Source: Ga0074139 sp964515195 (GTDB lineage Bacteria; Bdellovibrionota; Bdellovibrionia; Bdellovibrionales; Bdellovibrionaceae). From it: a stretch of 59,222 bases of DNA. This document shows positions 9,095 to 16,509 of this stretch, in pieces. The stretch lies in the NCBI GenBank assembly GCA_964515195.1, contig CAZETK010000013.1:1-59222 (forward strand). The letters are read 5' to 3'. Both the position numbers and the translations under genes were made by a program. Numbering within the stretch: position 1 is the stretch's first letter; each line of letters begins with the position of its first letter. Under the pieces are notes generated by a model that searched no databases, was not told where the DNA came from, and worked only from the letters and a program-made list of their open reading frames with translations.

Positions 9095-9796
9095 CTAGTT
9101 CCTTTCCGATATGGGTTCAACAACAAGAACCACTTTCCGGTTATATTTCAGGGGATCTTTTTCATTCTTATGTTTTTGAAGTTTTTCTTGGGTGGCCATA
9201 AGCTCACCGTATCCGGCGATTTTCATTCGACTCAAGGGAAGGCCCGCCTTTTGAAGGGCTCTCATCGAAGAGACGGACCGCAAGGCTGAAAGTTCAAGAT
9301 TGTCTTTAAAACGTGGGTTGTCCCATCGCACCTTACGAGTGTCTGTGAAGGCTTGGATTCTAAGCTGATATTGACCCGCAAAAGGTTGATAGATCTGAGC
9401 AAACTTTTCCAGAGCCTTTCCGCCGTCACGATTGATATCAACCTGTCCGAAGTCGAAGAATGAAACATTCTGAAAGTCGATGACCAACTCCTGACCGATT
9501 TTATAAACTTCAGCACCAAACTCCTCCATGATTCGAGGGTCCACCCCCGTGCCTTGGCTAGTTCCTATATTCAATTGCTGTTTCAAGGCGTCCTGATCAG
9601 GTTTAACTCCACCTTCCTGCAACCGCACAATCAAAGATTTTTCTAGATTAGCAGCTTTGATTTTAGTGTGATCAACTGTGTAATAAAGAACGAAAAAGCT
9701 CATAAGCAATGTGATCATGTCCCCATAAGAAATCGCCCAGGAACCTTCTGAATCAATATGCTCTTCGTTTATTTTCGTTCTGTTCAAGCTCTTCAC
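9095..9796 (-). CDS. motB: MotB-like stator protein with OmpA-type peptidoglycan-binding domain
   Basis: A 233-aa protein. A cytoplasmic N-tail leads into one TM helix with SYGDMITLLMSFFVLYY; Asp26 is the proton- or ion-carrying aspartate of MotB/PomB. A plug/linker follows, then an OmpA-like domain (about 105-230) with FFDFGQVDI, LRIQAFTDT and ELSALRSVSSMRALQKAGL, which clamps peptidoglycan. It overlaps motA by 4 bases (ATGA). Length is shorter than flagellar MotB of enterics but normal for PomB/MotB-like proteins. The absence of flagellar genes and the FliF/FliG-like gene next door suggest a dedicated motor rather than a flagellar stator, though a spare stator for the flagellum cannot be excluded. 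Confidence 0.85.
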   Translation of the reverse strand: MKSLNRTKINEEHIDSEGSWAISYGDMITLLMSFFVLYYTVDHTKIKAANLEKSLIVRLQEGGVKPDQDALKQQLNIGTSQGTGVDPRIMEEFGAEVYKIGQELVIDFQNVSFFDFGQVDINRDGGKALEKFAQIYQPFAGQYQLRIQAFTDTRKVRWDNPRFKDNLELSALRSVSSMRALQKAGLPLSRMKIAGYGELMATQEKLQKHKNEKDPLKYNRKVVLVVEPISERN

Positions 9797-10626
9797 GAAG
9801 CGGCCTCCTGAGGTCTCGCCTCGACTATATTGTCGGCATCTTCGAGTCCACTCAGCCCTAATTCCACAATGTCGACTCTATCTTTCGCTTCAACATAGGA
9901 ATTTAGCATTTCTTGGGCCTCTAATAAGTTCACCCGTTCGGCCGCTAACAAGATGGACTGCAACGCAATTTCGCCTAGCTTTTCCTCTTCGTGGGCGTTG
10001 CGGGAAATGGCCTCTCCCGCCGGATTCACAATTAAGTTAGCCACAAGTAGGCCGTAAAAGGTGGCAATCAACGCGATTGCCATTCGAATACCTGTTTCCT
10101 GGGGTGCCATTCCCTCGGATACTCCACGCATTAAATGCACAAGACCCAGAACAGTCCCCGCCAGTCCAAACGCAGGCGGGTATTTGGCTAGGGAACGCAT
10201 CGCACTCCCCACCTGTTTTGACCTTCCCACAGCATGATACAATCGTTCTTTCAATATAAGTTCGATCTTATCAACTCCAAGGCCAAGCTGTATTAACTCA
10301 AGACCGTCTCGCAGTATCTGCTTATGAAGACCTCGTCCCTGTATCGGAACAGCGTAATTTCCTTTAGCTACGCTTTGGTTCACTCGCATGCACTCATCTA
10401 GCAACTCTTTGTTCTTAGGCATTGGACGAGTGAAAAGCTCTTTCACTCGAAAAAATATTTCGCCTCGGATATCCCAAGGAAAAGTGATCACGGCTGTTGC
10501 CGATGTCCCGCCGATCACCATCGCAAAGCCAACAAAATCAAAGTAGGACAGGGCCGATTGATTCAGATGAAGGATTGAGGCCATTAAGCTTACGAACGCG
10601 ATGAAAATACCAAAAAGATACAACAT
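9793..10626 (-). CDS. motA: MotA-like stator protein (ion channel, proton or sodium)
   Basis: A 277-aa protein with four membrane segments (about 1-20, 28-50, 150-170 and 185-205) and a large charged cytoplasmic loop (about 55-145) that in MotA contacts FliG. The motif KYPPAFGLAGTVLGLVHLM contains the conserved proline of the third TM next to the MotB aspartate. The C-terminal 60 residues are acidic and longer than usual. It sits 2 bases after the lipoprotein gene and overlaps motB by 4 bases. It forms the MotA5B2 stator with the next gene product (established for the family). Confidence 0.88.
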   Translation of the reverse strand: MLYLFGIFIAFVSLMASILHLNQSALSYFDFVGFAMVIGGTSATAVITFPWDIRGEIFFRVKELFTRPMPKNKELLDECMRVNQSVAKGNYAVPIQGRGLHKQILRDGLELIQLGLGVDKIELILKERLYHAVGRSKQVGSAMRSLAKYPPAFGLAGTVLGLVHLMRGVSEGMAPQETGIRMAIALIATFYGLLVANLIVNPAGEAISRNAHEEEKLGEIALQSILLAAERVNLLEAQEMLNSYVEAKDRVDIVELGLSGLEDADNIVEARPQEAAS

Positions 10627-10628
10627 TG

Positions 10629-11261
10629 TTATGGTCCTTCCTGGCTCGTCGGCATTCGAATACCGATAATAGATTTGATCTTGTTCACCATTCTTTGTGT
10701 ATCCAGATTACTTGGATCAATGCTCAACGACCTTTGATAAGAAGCCAATGCAGCTTCGAGGTTTCGACTAACGTAGTTGACGTTTCCCATTAGATCATGA
10801 AGCACGCTGACACTGGGATACTCATTTAACAAGGTCACTAACTTGACCCGAGCTTCATCATAGGAGTTGCGATTCATAAGGGCCTGAACAGTGGCGATTC
10901 CTCGTGCGATCTTTTCCACCGAAGCTGTTTGGTCAATACATTGTTGGGGCAACTTGCTTTCGCTTAATTTCGAGGTCACATCCAAAGAGGCCGGCATCGT
11001 ACTCGTCGGAACTAAAATGGATTCGGGCTGAAAGCCATCCTTCTTGATCGTCAGCTGAAAAAAGCGCCCTCTCTGAATTCCCATCAAGCCCGCGTCGACA
11101 CTCAAAGGTGTTTCCCCGATTTTGTTGGGCTGCTCGCCCTCATAGGCCATAAAAACTTCGGCTTTGTCTGGCGTGCTTGTGACTCTCATATTTCCTGTCG
11201 CACAGGCTGAAAGCACAAAAGCCAAAGCGGCCATACAGATCGAAGTCAGAGGTAAATTCAT
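10629..11261 (-). CDS. PEGA/TPR lipoprotein, first gene of the motor operon
   Basis: A 210-aa lipoprotein: signal peptide with lipobox LSAC (Cys20), then a PEGA-type beta domain (about 25-90, RVTSTPDKAEVFMAYEG and KIGETPLSVDAG). C-terminal TPRs follow (about 130-195, including ASYQRSLSIDPSNLDTQRMVNKI). PEGA domains are surface or envelope beta modules and TPRs mediate assembly. It is the first gene of the operon, with AGGAG about 8 bases before the ATG and an FNR-type box 49 bases upstream. It plausibly couples or assembles the stator in the periplasm or outer membrane (inference). TPR lipoproteins also occur in MotAB-driven gliding systems. Confidence 0.75.
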   Translation of the reverse strand: MNLPLTSICMAALAFVLSACATGNMRVTSTPDKAEVFMAYEGEQPNKIGETPLSVDAGLMGIQRGRFFQLTIKKDGFQPESILVPTSTMPASLDVTSKLSESKLPQQCIDQTASVEKIARGIATVQALMNRNSYDEARVKLVTLLNEYPSVSVLHDLMGNVNYVSRNLEAALASYQRSLSIDPSNLDTQRMVNKIKSIIGIRMPTSQEGP

Positions 11262-11309
11262 AGGGTTCTCCTACACTTATCTACCTTTTCGGTCGGTCCG
11301 TTTCGCAAA

Positions 11310-11323
11310 TTGATGTTAATCAA
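11310..11323 (-). promoter_or_regulatory. Perfect FNR-type box upstream of the motor operon
   Basis: TTGAT-GTTA-ATCAA matches the FNR consensus TTGAT-N4-ATCAA in both half-sites and is palindromic. It lies 49 bases upstream of the PEGA/TPR lipoprotein start (11261), a place compatible with activation or repression of the whole operon. The rest of the 300-base gap 11262-11561 holds no convincing gene; a TTGACC-like element is at 11339-11344 on the minus strand. Regulation by an FNR/CRP-family protein is inference. Confidence 0.55.
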
Positions 11324-11561
11324 TAAAAACTGACTTATGGTCAAGCTTTAGACCCATCACCAAGATCTAGTTTATAAAGCAGGAGCTTTGGAATAGAATT
11401 AAAATTTATTTAATTTGAATACTGGATAATTAGCACTCGACCAAAAACCTGGCAGTGAAGTTTCATTTCTTCTCCACAGCTAAAGTCATCCACGACTTGA
11501 GTCGGAAGTCCCCTAATGATATTTTCTTAAGGAGCCCTCTGGGAGTTCCGATTAACTCTCA

Positions 11562-12527
11562 ATGGTCGGATACATTTTTCTGGCGATTCATTTTTTCAGT
11601 CTATTGTCTTGGGCTTCAGGCTATAAGGTTATCGATAGTCAATTTCTTCAACCCTCACTGCTTCGCTACAATAGTTTGGCTAAAATATTTCAGAATGCCG
11701 GTTTTTCATCGCCACGAGATCAAAGCTTTGTTTTAGCGGGCCGAAGTTTTGATTTTGTTTTTGTGTCACCGGATTGGCAAAAGTGGATCCTTCTAAAGGA
11801 AGGGCTTCAGGCACCTGCGAAGGAAAGCCATCGTGTTATCACCTCAAAAGAGCTATCCGTGCAGGTTGCCAATTTTGAATACAAGGGTGGTCATTATGTT
11901 CTTCTTGCAAGCGGTCTTTCGGCTAGGGAATTAAGCACGATTCTGAAGCCGATTTTCAAATCCCCAGACCACGCTTTGTTTTTACCCTTAACTCTATTTG
12001 CAGAACAAGCCTTTGCCAATGGCTGTAGCAAAGCCGACCCCCATACGCCCTTTCAGCTGACAGCCAAACATATTCAGAATAACGAGCTCCTGAAAACAAT
12101 TGGCAAATGCGGCGCTGATGCCATTCAGGGCGCCCAAGCCCATGTAACCAACACTTTGAATTTCTTCAAAACTCTTGCGCTTAATCCTCTTCATGTTTGG
12201 AAGGAAATGAGGGACTCGTTTTCGGAACTGAAAAACTTTGTCTTCAATTTGCACACAGAACTGGAAAAAATCATAGGTGATCTTCAAGGTCTAACGCTTG
12301 AACAACGTCTGACATTAGGATGCAATTTAACGGGACAACTCATGCTGGTTGCCGTGACAGCGACTGCCGTTGGTACTACAAACCTGGCGCAAGTTTTACC
12401 TCAAATTTTATTAAAGCTGAAGAATTCAACTGCCATGATCGCAAAACTGGCTGAGCTTAAAAAGCGGGGCTTTAATATCCCAGATCTGAATGAAAGCAGT
12501 CGAAAGGTTCTGGCCTGTGTGCGCTAG
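11562..12527 (+). CDS. Secreted helical protein of unknown function, partner of the RelE-like gene
   Basis: A 321-aa protein. The signal peptide is residues 1-19 (MVGYIFLAIHFFSLLSWASG). The first 130 residues are mixed alpha/beta; from about 165 on it is helical with two cysteines around AIQGA, and a hydrophobic stretch near 250-285 (QLMLVAVTATAVGTTNLAQVL) could be membrane-active. A stop codon directly precedes the ATG, and no good ribosome site is seen. It overlaps the next gene by 38 bases. I do not recognise a family. Coupling to a secreted RelE-fold protein suggests it carries, delivers or neutralises that toxin (inference). Confidence 0.6.
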   Translation: MVGYIFLAIHFFSLLSWASGYKVIDSQFLQPSLLRYNSLAKIFQNAGFSSPRDQSFVLAGRSFDFVFVSPDWQKWILLKEGLQAPAKESHRVITSKELSVQVANFEYKGGHYVLLASGLSARELSTILKPIFKSPDHALFLPLTLFAEQAFANGCSKADPHTPFQLTAKHIQNNELLKTIGKCGADAIQGAQAHVTNTLNFFKTLALNPLHVWKEMRDSFSELKNFVFNLHTELEKIIGDLQGLTLEQRLTLGCNLTGQLMLVAVTATAVGTTNLAQVLPQILLKLKNSTAMIAKLAELKKRGFNIPDLNESSRKVLACVR

Positions 12528-13044
12528 AATTGTTCTTCCAATTCTAATTCTAATAATTCCTTTCAGCACCCCAGCGGTTGGCGGCTGCCTCATAACTGAG
12601 GCCCTAAAAGATCCCCGCTTGGCCACCAACCCCCAGTTCTGGGATGATTATGCCCGTCTCACGAATAGCAAGTTGACTACGGAAAATGAAGTCGACAGCT
12701 TGATTAAAAAGTATAAAATTGCAGCTCCAGAGGCTCCCACCGCCACAGCTCAGTTCAACCCTTCTAAATCATTTAAAATTCAGCATAAGGCTGAAAAAGA
12801 GATTGAACAACTTCCCCAAAACCTCAGGCAAAAAGTTGATGAATTTATATCAATTGCGACAACTCCTAATGGACTTAATGAGTTGTTTAACAACCCAGGC
12901 CGTTGGCATTTTGAAAAACTACCTCAATTTGGAGACAAGGCCCATTCAGTGCGATTGAATGACGGTTACCGCATTCTGTTTGATGTGGTCGATGGTGAAG
13001 TAAATGTAAGACGTGTCAATAAGGGCCAAATTCACGGGAACTGA
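12490..13044 (+). CDS. Secreted protein with C-terminal RelE/HigB-type toxin fold
   Basis: A 184-aa protein. An N-terminal hydrophobic signal (ARIVLPILILIIPFSTPAVGG) is followed by Cys33, a possible but weak lipobox. A linker (about 35-90) leads to a RelE/ParE/HigB-like domain (about 92-180): SFKIQHKAEKEIEQLPQNLR, then AHSVRLNDGYRILFDVVDGE and VNVRRVNKG. Classical members are about 90-100 aa cytoplasmic mRNA interferases or gyrase poisons without signal peptides, so the export signal is the oddity. GTG at 12517 is an alternative start that gives a cleaner signal peptide. No antitoxin-like gene is adjacent; the overlapping upstream gene is also exported. It ends one base before the convergent regulator. 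Confidence 0.7.
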   Translation: MKAVERFWPVCARIVLPILILIIPFSTPAVGGCLITEALKDPRLATNPQFWDDYARLTNSKLTTENEVDSLIKKYKIAAPEAPTATAQFNPSKSFKIQHKAEKEIEQLPQNLRQKVDEFISIATTPNGLNELFNNPGRWHFEKLPQFGDKAHSVRLNDGYRILFDVVDGEVNVRRVNKGQIHGN

Positions 13045-13045
13045 C

Positions 13046-14419
13046 TTATGCTGCGAATCGGTAGCGAGTACTTCGTCCGCCCCCAATTCGCAAAATATCG
13101 CCTTCTTCTTCCTGAGTGGAAATCAATGTCCGCACCTGTCGACTAGATAGTCCTAACTCAGCGGCGGCCTGCTCAGCTGAAAAAACTTGGTAGGGCCATT
13201 TTGCCTTTAGTCGGCCAATTTGATAATCGTCACGGGAAAAATGCGTTCGGATCAAAGGAACTTTGATCCCAAAGCCATCTCGCGCATGAAGTCGATAGCT
13301 TCCATCTTCAGCTACGATCGAAATAGGCAAGTTATTGTCTTTCATCCACTTACGCAGTCTTTGAATAACGCGAAACACTCTTTTAGACGAAGTAATAGGG
13401 TTGAAAATTTCCCCTGGGTAAAGATCATTAAAAACTTCACCTAAGGATCTTGGTACATAAAAGTCAGTCGTCAACGAACTTAAGGCCCGATGAAGGATAT
13501 GACCAAACTTTAGCTCGCACGAATCCACTGAGCCTCGTGCCTCCATCAGATCAAAATATCTTAGAGGTGTCGCTGCATTTGGCGGAGGAGTTATCGACGG
13601 TTGCCAAATAAAATCCTTTGGTAGTTGGAAAGCCGTTGTATTTTTTAAAACTCGTTTTCGAAATGATTTATAAGGAGTTCCAAAAATGATGAAAGTTAAA
13701 AATGCCTTGTGATTTTGATCAATGGCCCGATGAAAATCGCAATCACGGGCCACCTCCCAGAAACGTTGTTCGATGGCCTCTTGGCGAATCTTCACTAAAT
13801 CGCCAGCATATCTTTTGGGGTCCTGAAGGTAGGTAGAGATGGCTTTCCATTTTTTTACGAATAGCGAGTTCTGATCTCCTGTTTCCCCGATCAATTCGTT
13901 AGATTTTTGAATGTAACTATCGGCCTTACTGAAGTTTCCTTGGACAACCGCAATTTGCGTGAGAAGCTCCAGAGTATTTCCTTGAAGAAGAAGTTGGTTT
14001 TGAGCCTTCGTCACCTCCAATAACGGCTGAAGCAGACTTTGGGCTTCTTCAAGCTGGTCCACGGCGATCAGTGCGGCTGCAAGATTAACTTCTCCGATTC
14101 TCTTCTGGTAGTCGGTAATGGCTGGGTGTTTCACATACTTTCTAAGATAGGGCAACGCGGGAGAATATTTCCACTCACCGATATAGGCGCTACTTTGAAA
14201 AAGAAGAACTTCCGGGGCTTCGTCAGAATCCAGTTCGGCGAGCAATGACAATGCCTCTTCGCGAGCTCCGATTTTTACAAGTACAGCCGCATACATGGCG
14301 ACTTCCGAAGCCGTGGGCTCTGGATGAATCGGTTTCTCTGAACGAACAACCGGGTGCAAAAGGCGTAAGGCAAAATCAAACATCCCTACCCGACGGGCAA
14401 TACTTGCATAATCAAGCAA
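13046..14419 (-). CDS. TPR-containing regulator with C-terminal HTH; true start probably further upstream
   Basis: A 457-aa ORF from a TTG. Residues 1-200 are TPR-like helical repeats (LLHPVV, YAAVLVKIGAREEALSLL, ALPYLRKYV). Residues about 300-370 look like a winged helix with RVFRVIQRLRKWMKDNNLP, and the end (about 410-457) is an HTH (EQAAAELGLSSRQVRTLIS). The reading frame continues upstream without a stop to about 14573 and stays protein-like (IEQLDQWIRSGQAQAVRKAL), but the only ATG with a ribosome site (14541, GGAGGG upstream) is in another frame. A one-base slip in the A-run at 14526-14530 joins the two. It is divergent from the flavoprotein gene, a likely target. Confidence 0.7.
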   Translation of the reverse strand: MLDYASIARRVGMFDFALRLLHPVVRSEKPIHPEPTASEVAMYAAVLVKIGAREEALSLLAELDSDEAPEVLLFQSSAYIGEWKYSPALPYLRKYVKHPAITDYQKRIGEVNLAAALIAVDQLEEAQSLLQPLLEVTKAQNQLLLQGNTLELLTQIAVVQGNFSKADSYIQKSNELIGETGDQNSLFVKKWKAISTYLQDPKRYAGDLVKIRQEAIEQRFWEVARDCDFHRAIDQNHKAFLTFIIFGTPYKSFRKRVLKNTTAFQLPKDFIWQPSITPPPNAATPLRYFDLMEARGSVDSCELKFGHILHRALSSLTTDFYVPRSLGEVFNDLYPGEIFNPITSSKRVFRVIQRLRKWMKDNNLPISIVAEDGSYRLHARDGFGIKVPLIRTHFSRDDYQIGRLKAKWPYQVFSAEQAAAELGLSSRQVRTLISTQEEEGDILRIGGGRSTRYRFAA

Positions 14420-14525
14420 TGTGGCCCTTGGCAGCCGTCTCCCTTTCAGTCGATGTAAAGCTTTTCGAACTGCCTGGGCCTGACCAGATCGGATCCACTG
14501 ATCCAGTTGCTCGATTTGACCTTTG

Positions 14526-14530
14526 TTTTT
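14526..14530 (-). other. A5 homopolymer at the apparent frameshift in the TPR-HTH regulator
   Basis: On the minus strand the ATG at 14541 reads MVIAKTKVKSS and soon stops. The downstream body frame is reached by a -1 shift, or by one more A, within AAAAA at 14530-14526, giving MVIAKNKGQIEQLDQ. The site could be an assembly error, a recent mutation, a phase-variable tract, or programmed slippage on AAA. The sequence alone cannot decide. Confidence 0.5.
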
Positions 14531-14565
14531 GCGATGACCATTTTGATTGATAGGCCCTCCACTTG

Positions 14566-14634
14566 AATCGTTTCATTTTGAAACAATTAATTGGGAACGA
14601 TTGAAATCTCACATCATTTATCGGTATTCCGGAA
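14566..14634. promoter_or_regulatory. Cluster of inverted repeats between the TPR-HTH regulator and the flavoprotein gene
   Basis: GTTTCA-TTT-TGAAAC (14570-14584) lies inside a wider pair AATCGTT (14566-14572)/AACGATT (14596-14602), and TTCCGGAA is at 14627-14634. All are within the 155-base divergent region. They are candidate operators for the adjacent HTH protein; no binding evidence exists. Confidence 0.4.
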
Positions 14635-14696
14635 ATTTTTGTTAATCGATATCGCACCCCCTATTCAATATTCTAATAACAGAACGGGAGGCGAAG

Positions 14697-16403
14697 ATGA
14701 CCAATCGAACAGAACTGAATAAGTGCAGCCGGATGCCATTTCAATCACGAATCGAACTGGCATTGGCTGAATGGAAAAAAGTTCTCCCTGCAGAAAAGAT
14801 CATCATCGACGCTAATTTTGTTTATGGGGCCTCTACAACTGGTGATCGAAGAACTATCCCGCTGGCACTAAAAGCTGAATCCAGGGACGAAGTCATCGCA
14901 GTCATGAAAATTGCCTCCGCTTATTTGATTCCTGTTTACCCTATTAGCACTGGTAAAAACTGGGGGTATGGAGCTTCAAATCCTGTTCAAAATGATTGCG
15001 TTTTATTGGATCTTAGCCTGATGAATCGAATTATCGAAGTCAACGCCGATCTATGTTATGTACGGCTTGAGCCCGGCGTAACTCAACAGCAGTTGTTCGA
15101 CTATTTTGAGACTCACAACTTGGACTTCATGGTCCCAGTTACCGGAGCTGGTCCGACTTGTAGTATTTTAGGAAATCTTCTCGAGCGCGGATATGGCATT
15201 ACTCCCCATACCGATCATTTTGGCGCCCTTCTGTCATTAGAGGCCGTTTTGTCAGATGGGCAAATCTATCGTTCTGCCCTGGAGGAAAATGCGGGACAAG
15301 AACTCAATCAAGCTTTCAAATGGGGAGTCGGTCCTTACCTTGACGGCCTCTTTTCTCAGAGTAATTTAGGAATTGTCACTTCAGCTACAATTGCAATCCA
15401 AAAACGACCTGAGGTTTATGAGGCTTTCCTATTCCGTTTGACGTCTGAAAGCCAATTGCCTGCCGCCGTCGAGGCCGTCCGAGAAATTATTCAAACTCTT
15501 GGTAGTACCGTAGGTGGAATTAACTTGATGAACTCGCACCGTGTGCTTTCTATGAGTGCTTCTTACCCCAAGCACCTGATTCCAGAGGGTCAGACCATGA
15601 CTGAGGAAATGGTCAAGAACATGACCCGACAATATCAAATACCAGCTTGGACGGGGGCTGGCGCCATTTACGGAAACAAATACGTAGTAAAAGCGGCCAA
15701 AAAAGTGATCAAAAAAACATTAAAGCGTCATGCAAGCGGACTGATTTTTGTTTCTCCTAAAAAAGCAAATGCGCTGAACTCTATATCGCAAATTCTCTCT
15801 CGAATTCTACCCGCAAAAGGAGGGATCATTTCCAGGTTAAACTCTATGACCACGAATTTGGCCAACCTTCTTAGGATTCTTGGTGGAGAACCTACCGAAG
15901 TGGCCCTTCCGCTGAGTTATATGAAATCCGGGCGATTGCCACAGCCGGGTCGCTCTCTTGATCCCGCCAAAGACGGTTGTGGCCTGATGTGGTACTCGCC
16001 TTTGGTGCCCATGGTTCCCGAAAAAGTATTGGAATATGTAGAGACCACAAAAAGGATTTGCCTCGAAAATGGTATCGAACCCCTGATTACTTTAACTTCT
16101 ATTTCTGAGCGCTGTTTTGACAGTACCGTGCCGATTCTGTTTGATAAGGCAAGCCCCTTAGAAACCGAAAACGCCCGTCGCTGTTATGAAGTTCTTCTCA
16201 ATTCTGGCCGATTAAGGGGGTTCTTTCCTTACCGTTTTGGAATTAGCCAAATGAAACACTTAATGGAAGGATCCTCAACTTTCTGGTGGCTTGTCTCGAA
16301 GGTTAAGTCCGCTTTTGACCCTTTTAATCTTCTATCACCTGGCCGATACGAACTTTTAGGCTCGGAGAGTATTCGAATGAAAAATGAGATCGAGAAGGGT
16401 TGA
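14697..16403 (+). CDS. FAD-linked oxidase of the VAO / p-cresol methylhydroxylase family
   Basis: A 568-aa protein with a PCMH-type FAD-binding domain (about 65-260). PVYPISTGKNWGYGASNP and CVLLDLSLMNRI match the pyrophosphate-binding part, and GNLLERGYGITPHTDHFG and FSQSNLGIVTSATI match later conserved blocks. The C-terminal half is the substrate cap, ending with SAFDPFNLLSPGRYEL, a family hallmark. Members oxidise phenolic or alcohol substrates and often carry covalent FAD; the electron acceptor (oxygen or cytochrome) is unknown here. No cytochrome subunit is adjacent. No signal peptide. GGGAGG sits 6 bases before the ATG. Divergent from the TPR-HTH regulator. Confidence 0.82.
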   Translation: MTNRTELNKCSRMPFQSRIELALAEWKKVLPAEKIIIDANFVYGASTTGDRRTIPLALKAESRDEVIAVMKIASAYLIPVYPISTGKNWGYGASNPVQNDCVLLDLSLMNRIIEVNADLCYVRLEPGVTQQQLFDYFETHNLDFMVPVTGAGPTCSILGNLLERGYGITPHTDHFGALLSLEAVLSDGQIYRSALEENAGQELNQAFKWGVGPYLDGLFSQSNLGIVTSATIAIQKRPEVYEAFLFRLTSESQLPAAVEAVREIIQTLGSTVGGINLMNSHRVLSMSASYPKHLIPEGQTMTEEMVKNMTRQYQIPAWTGAGAIYGNKYVVKAAKKVIKKTLKRHASGLIFVSPKKANALNSISQILSRILPAKGGIISRLNSMTTNLANLLRILGGEPTEVALPLSYMKSGRLPQPGRSLDPAKDGCGLMWYSPLVPMVPEKVLEYVETTKRICLENGIEPLITLTSISERCFDSTVPILFDKASPLETENARRCYEVLLNSGRLRGFFPYRFGISQMKHLMEGSSTFWWLVSKVKSAFDPFNLLSPGRYELLGSESIRMKNEIEKG

Positions 16404-16444
16404 GAAAGCCAACTCTCATGCCTGGCATGACTCTCAAATTGAGA
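16399..16444. repeat. Nested inverted repeats after the flavoprotein gene (possible terminator)
   Basis: TGAGA/TCTCA (16401-16405/16414-16418), CATGCC-T-GGCATG (16417-16429 region) and TCTCAA-A-TTGAGA (16432-16444) overlap just after the stop codon. Alternative hairpins could form in RNA. There is no strong U-tract, so intrinsic termination is uncertain. Confidence 0.35.
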
Positions 16445-16509
16445 CAGCACTTTGTTTGTCATGCTAGCCAAGGTATAATTTAGATTACTCGTCAGGAGTG
16501 GGGAATTTG

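Noticed and set aside
9793..11261. Ordinary flagellar stator pair
   Set aside because: Not fully excluded, but tight linkage to the FliF/FliG-like gene and outer-membrane proteins, with no flagellar genes, makes a dedicated motor more likely.
11455..11736. Plus-strand 93-codon frame
   Set aside because: Runs out of frame into the secreted gene at 11562, which has the better signal peptide and composition.
13046..14541. Programmed -1 frameshift claimed as certain
   Set aside because: The A5 run lacks a canonical X-XXY-YYZ heptamer in the ATG frame, so error or mutation is equally possible; kept only as a finding.
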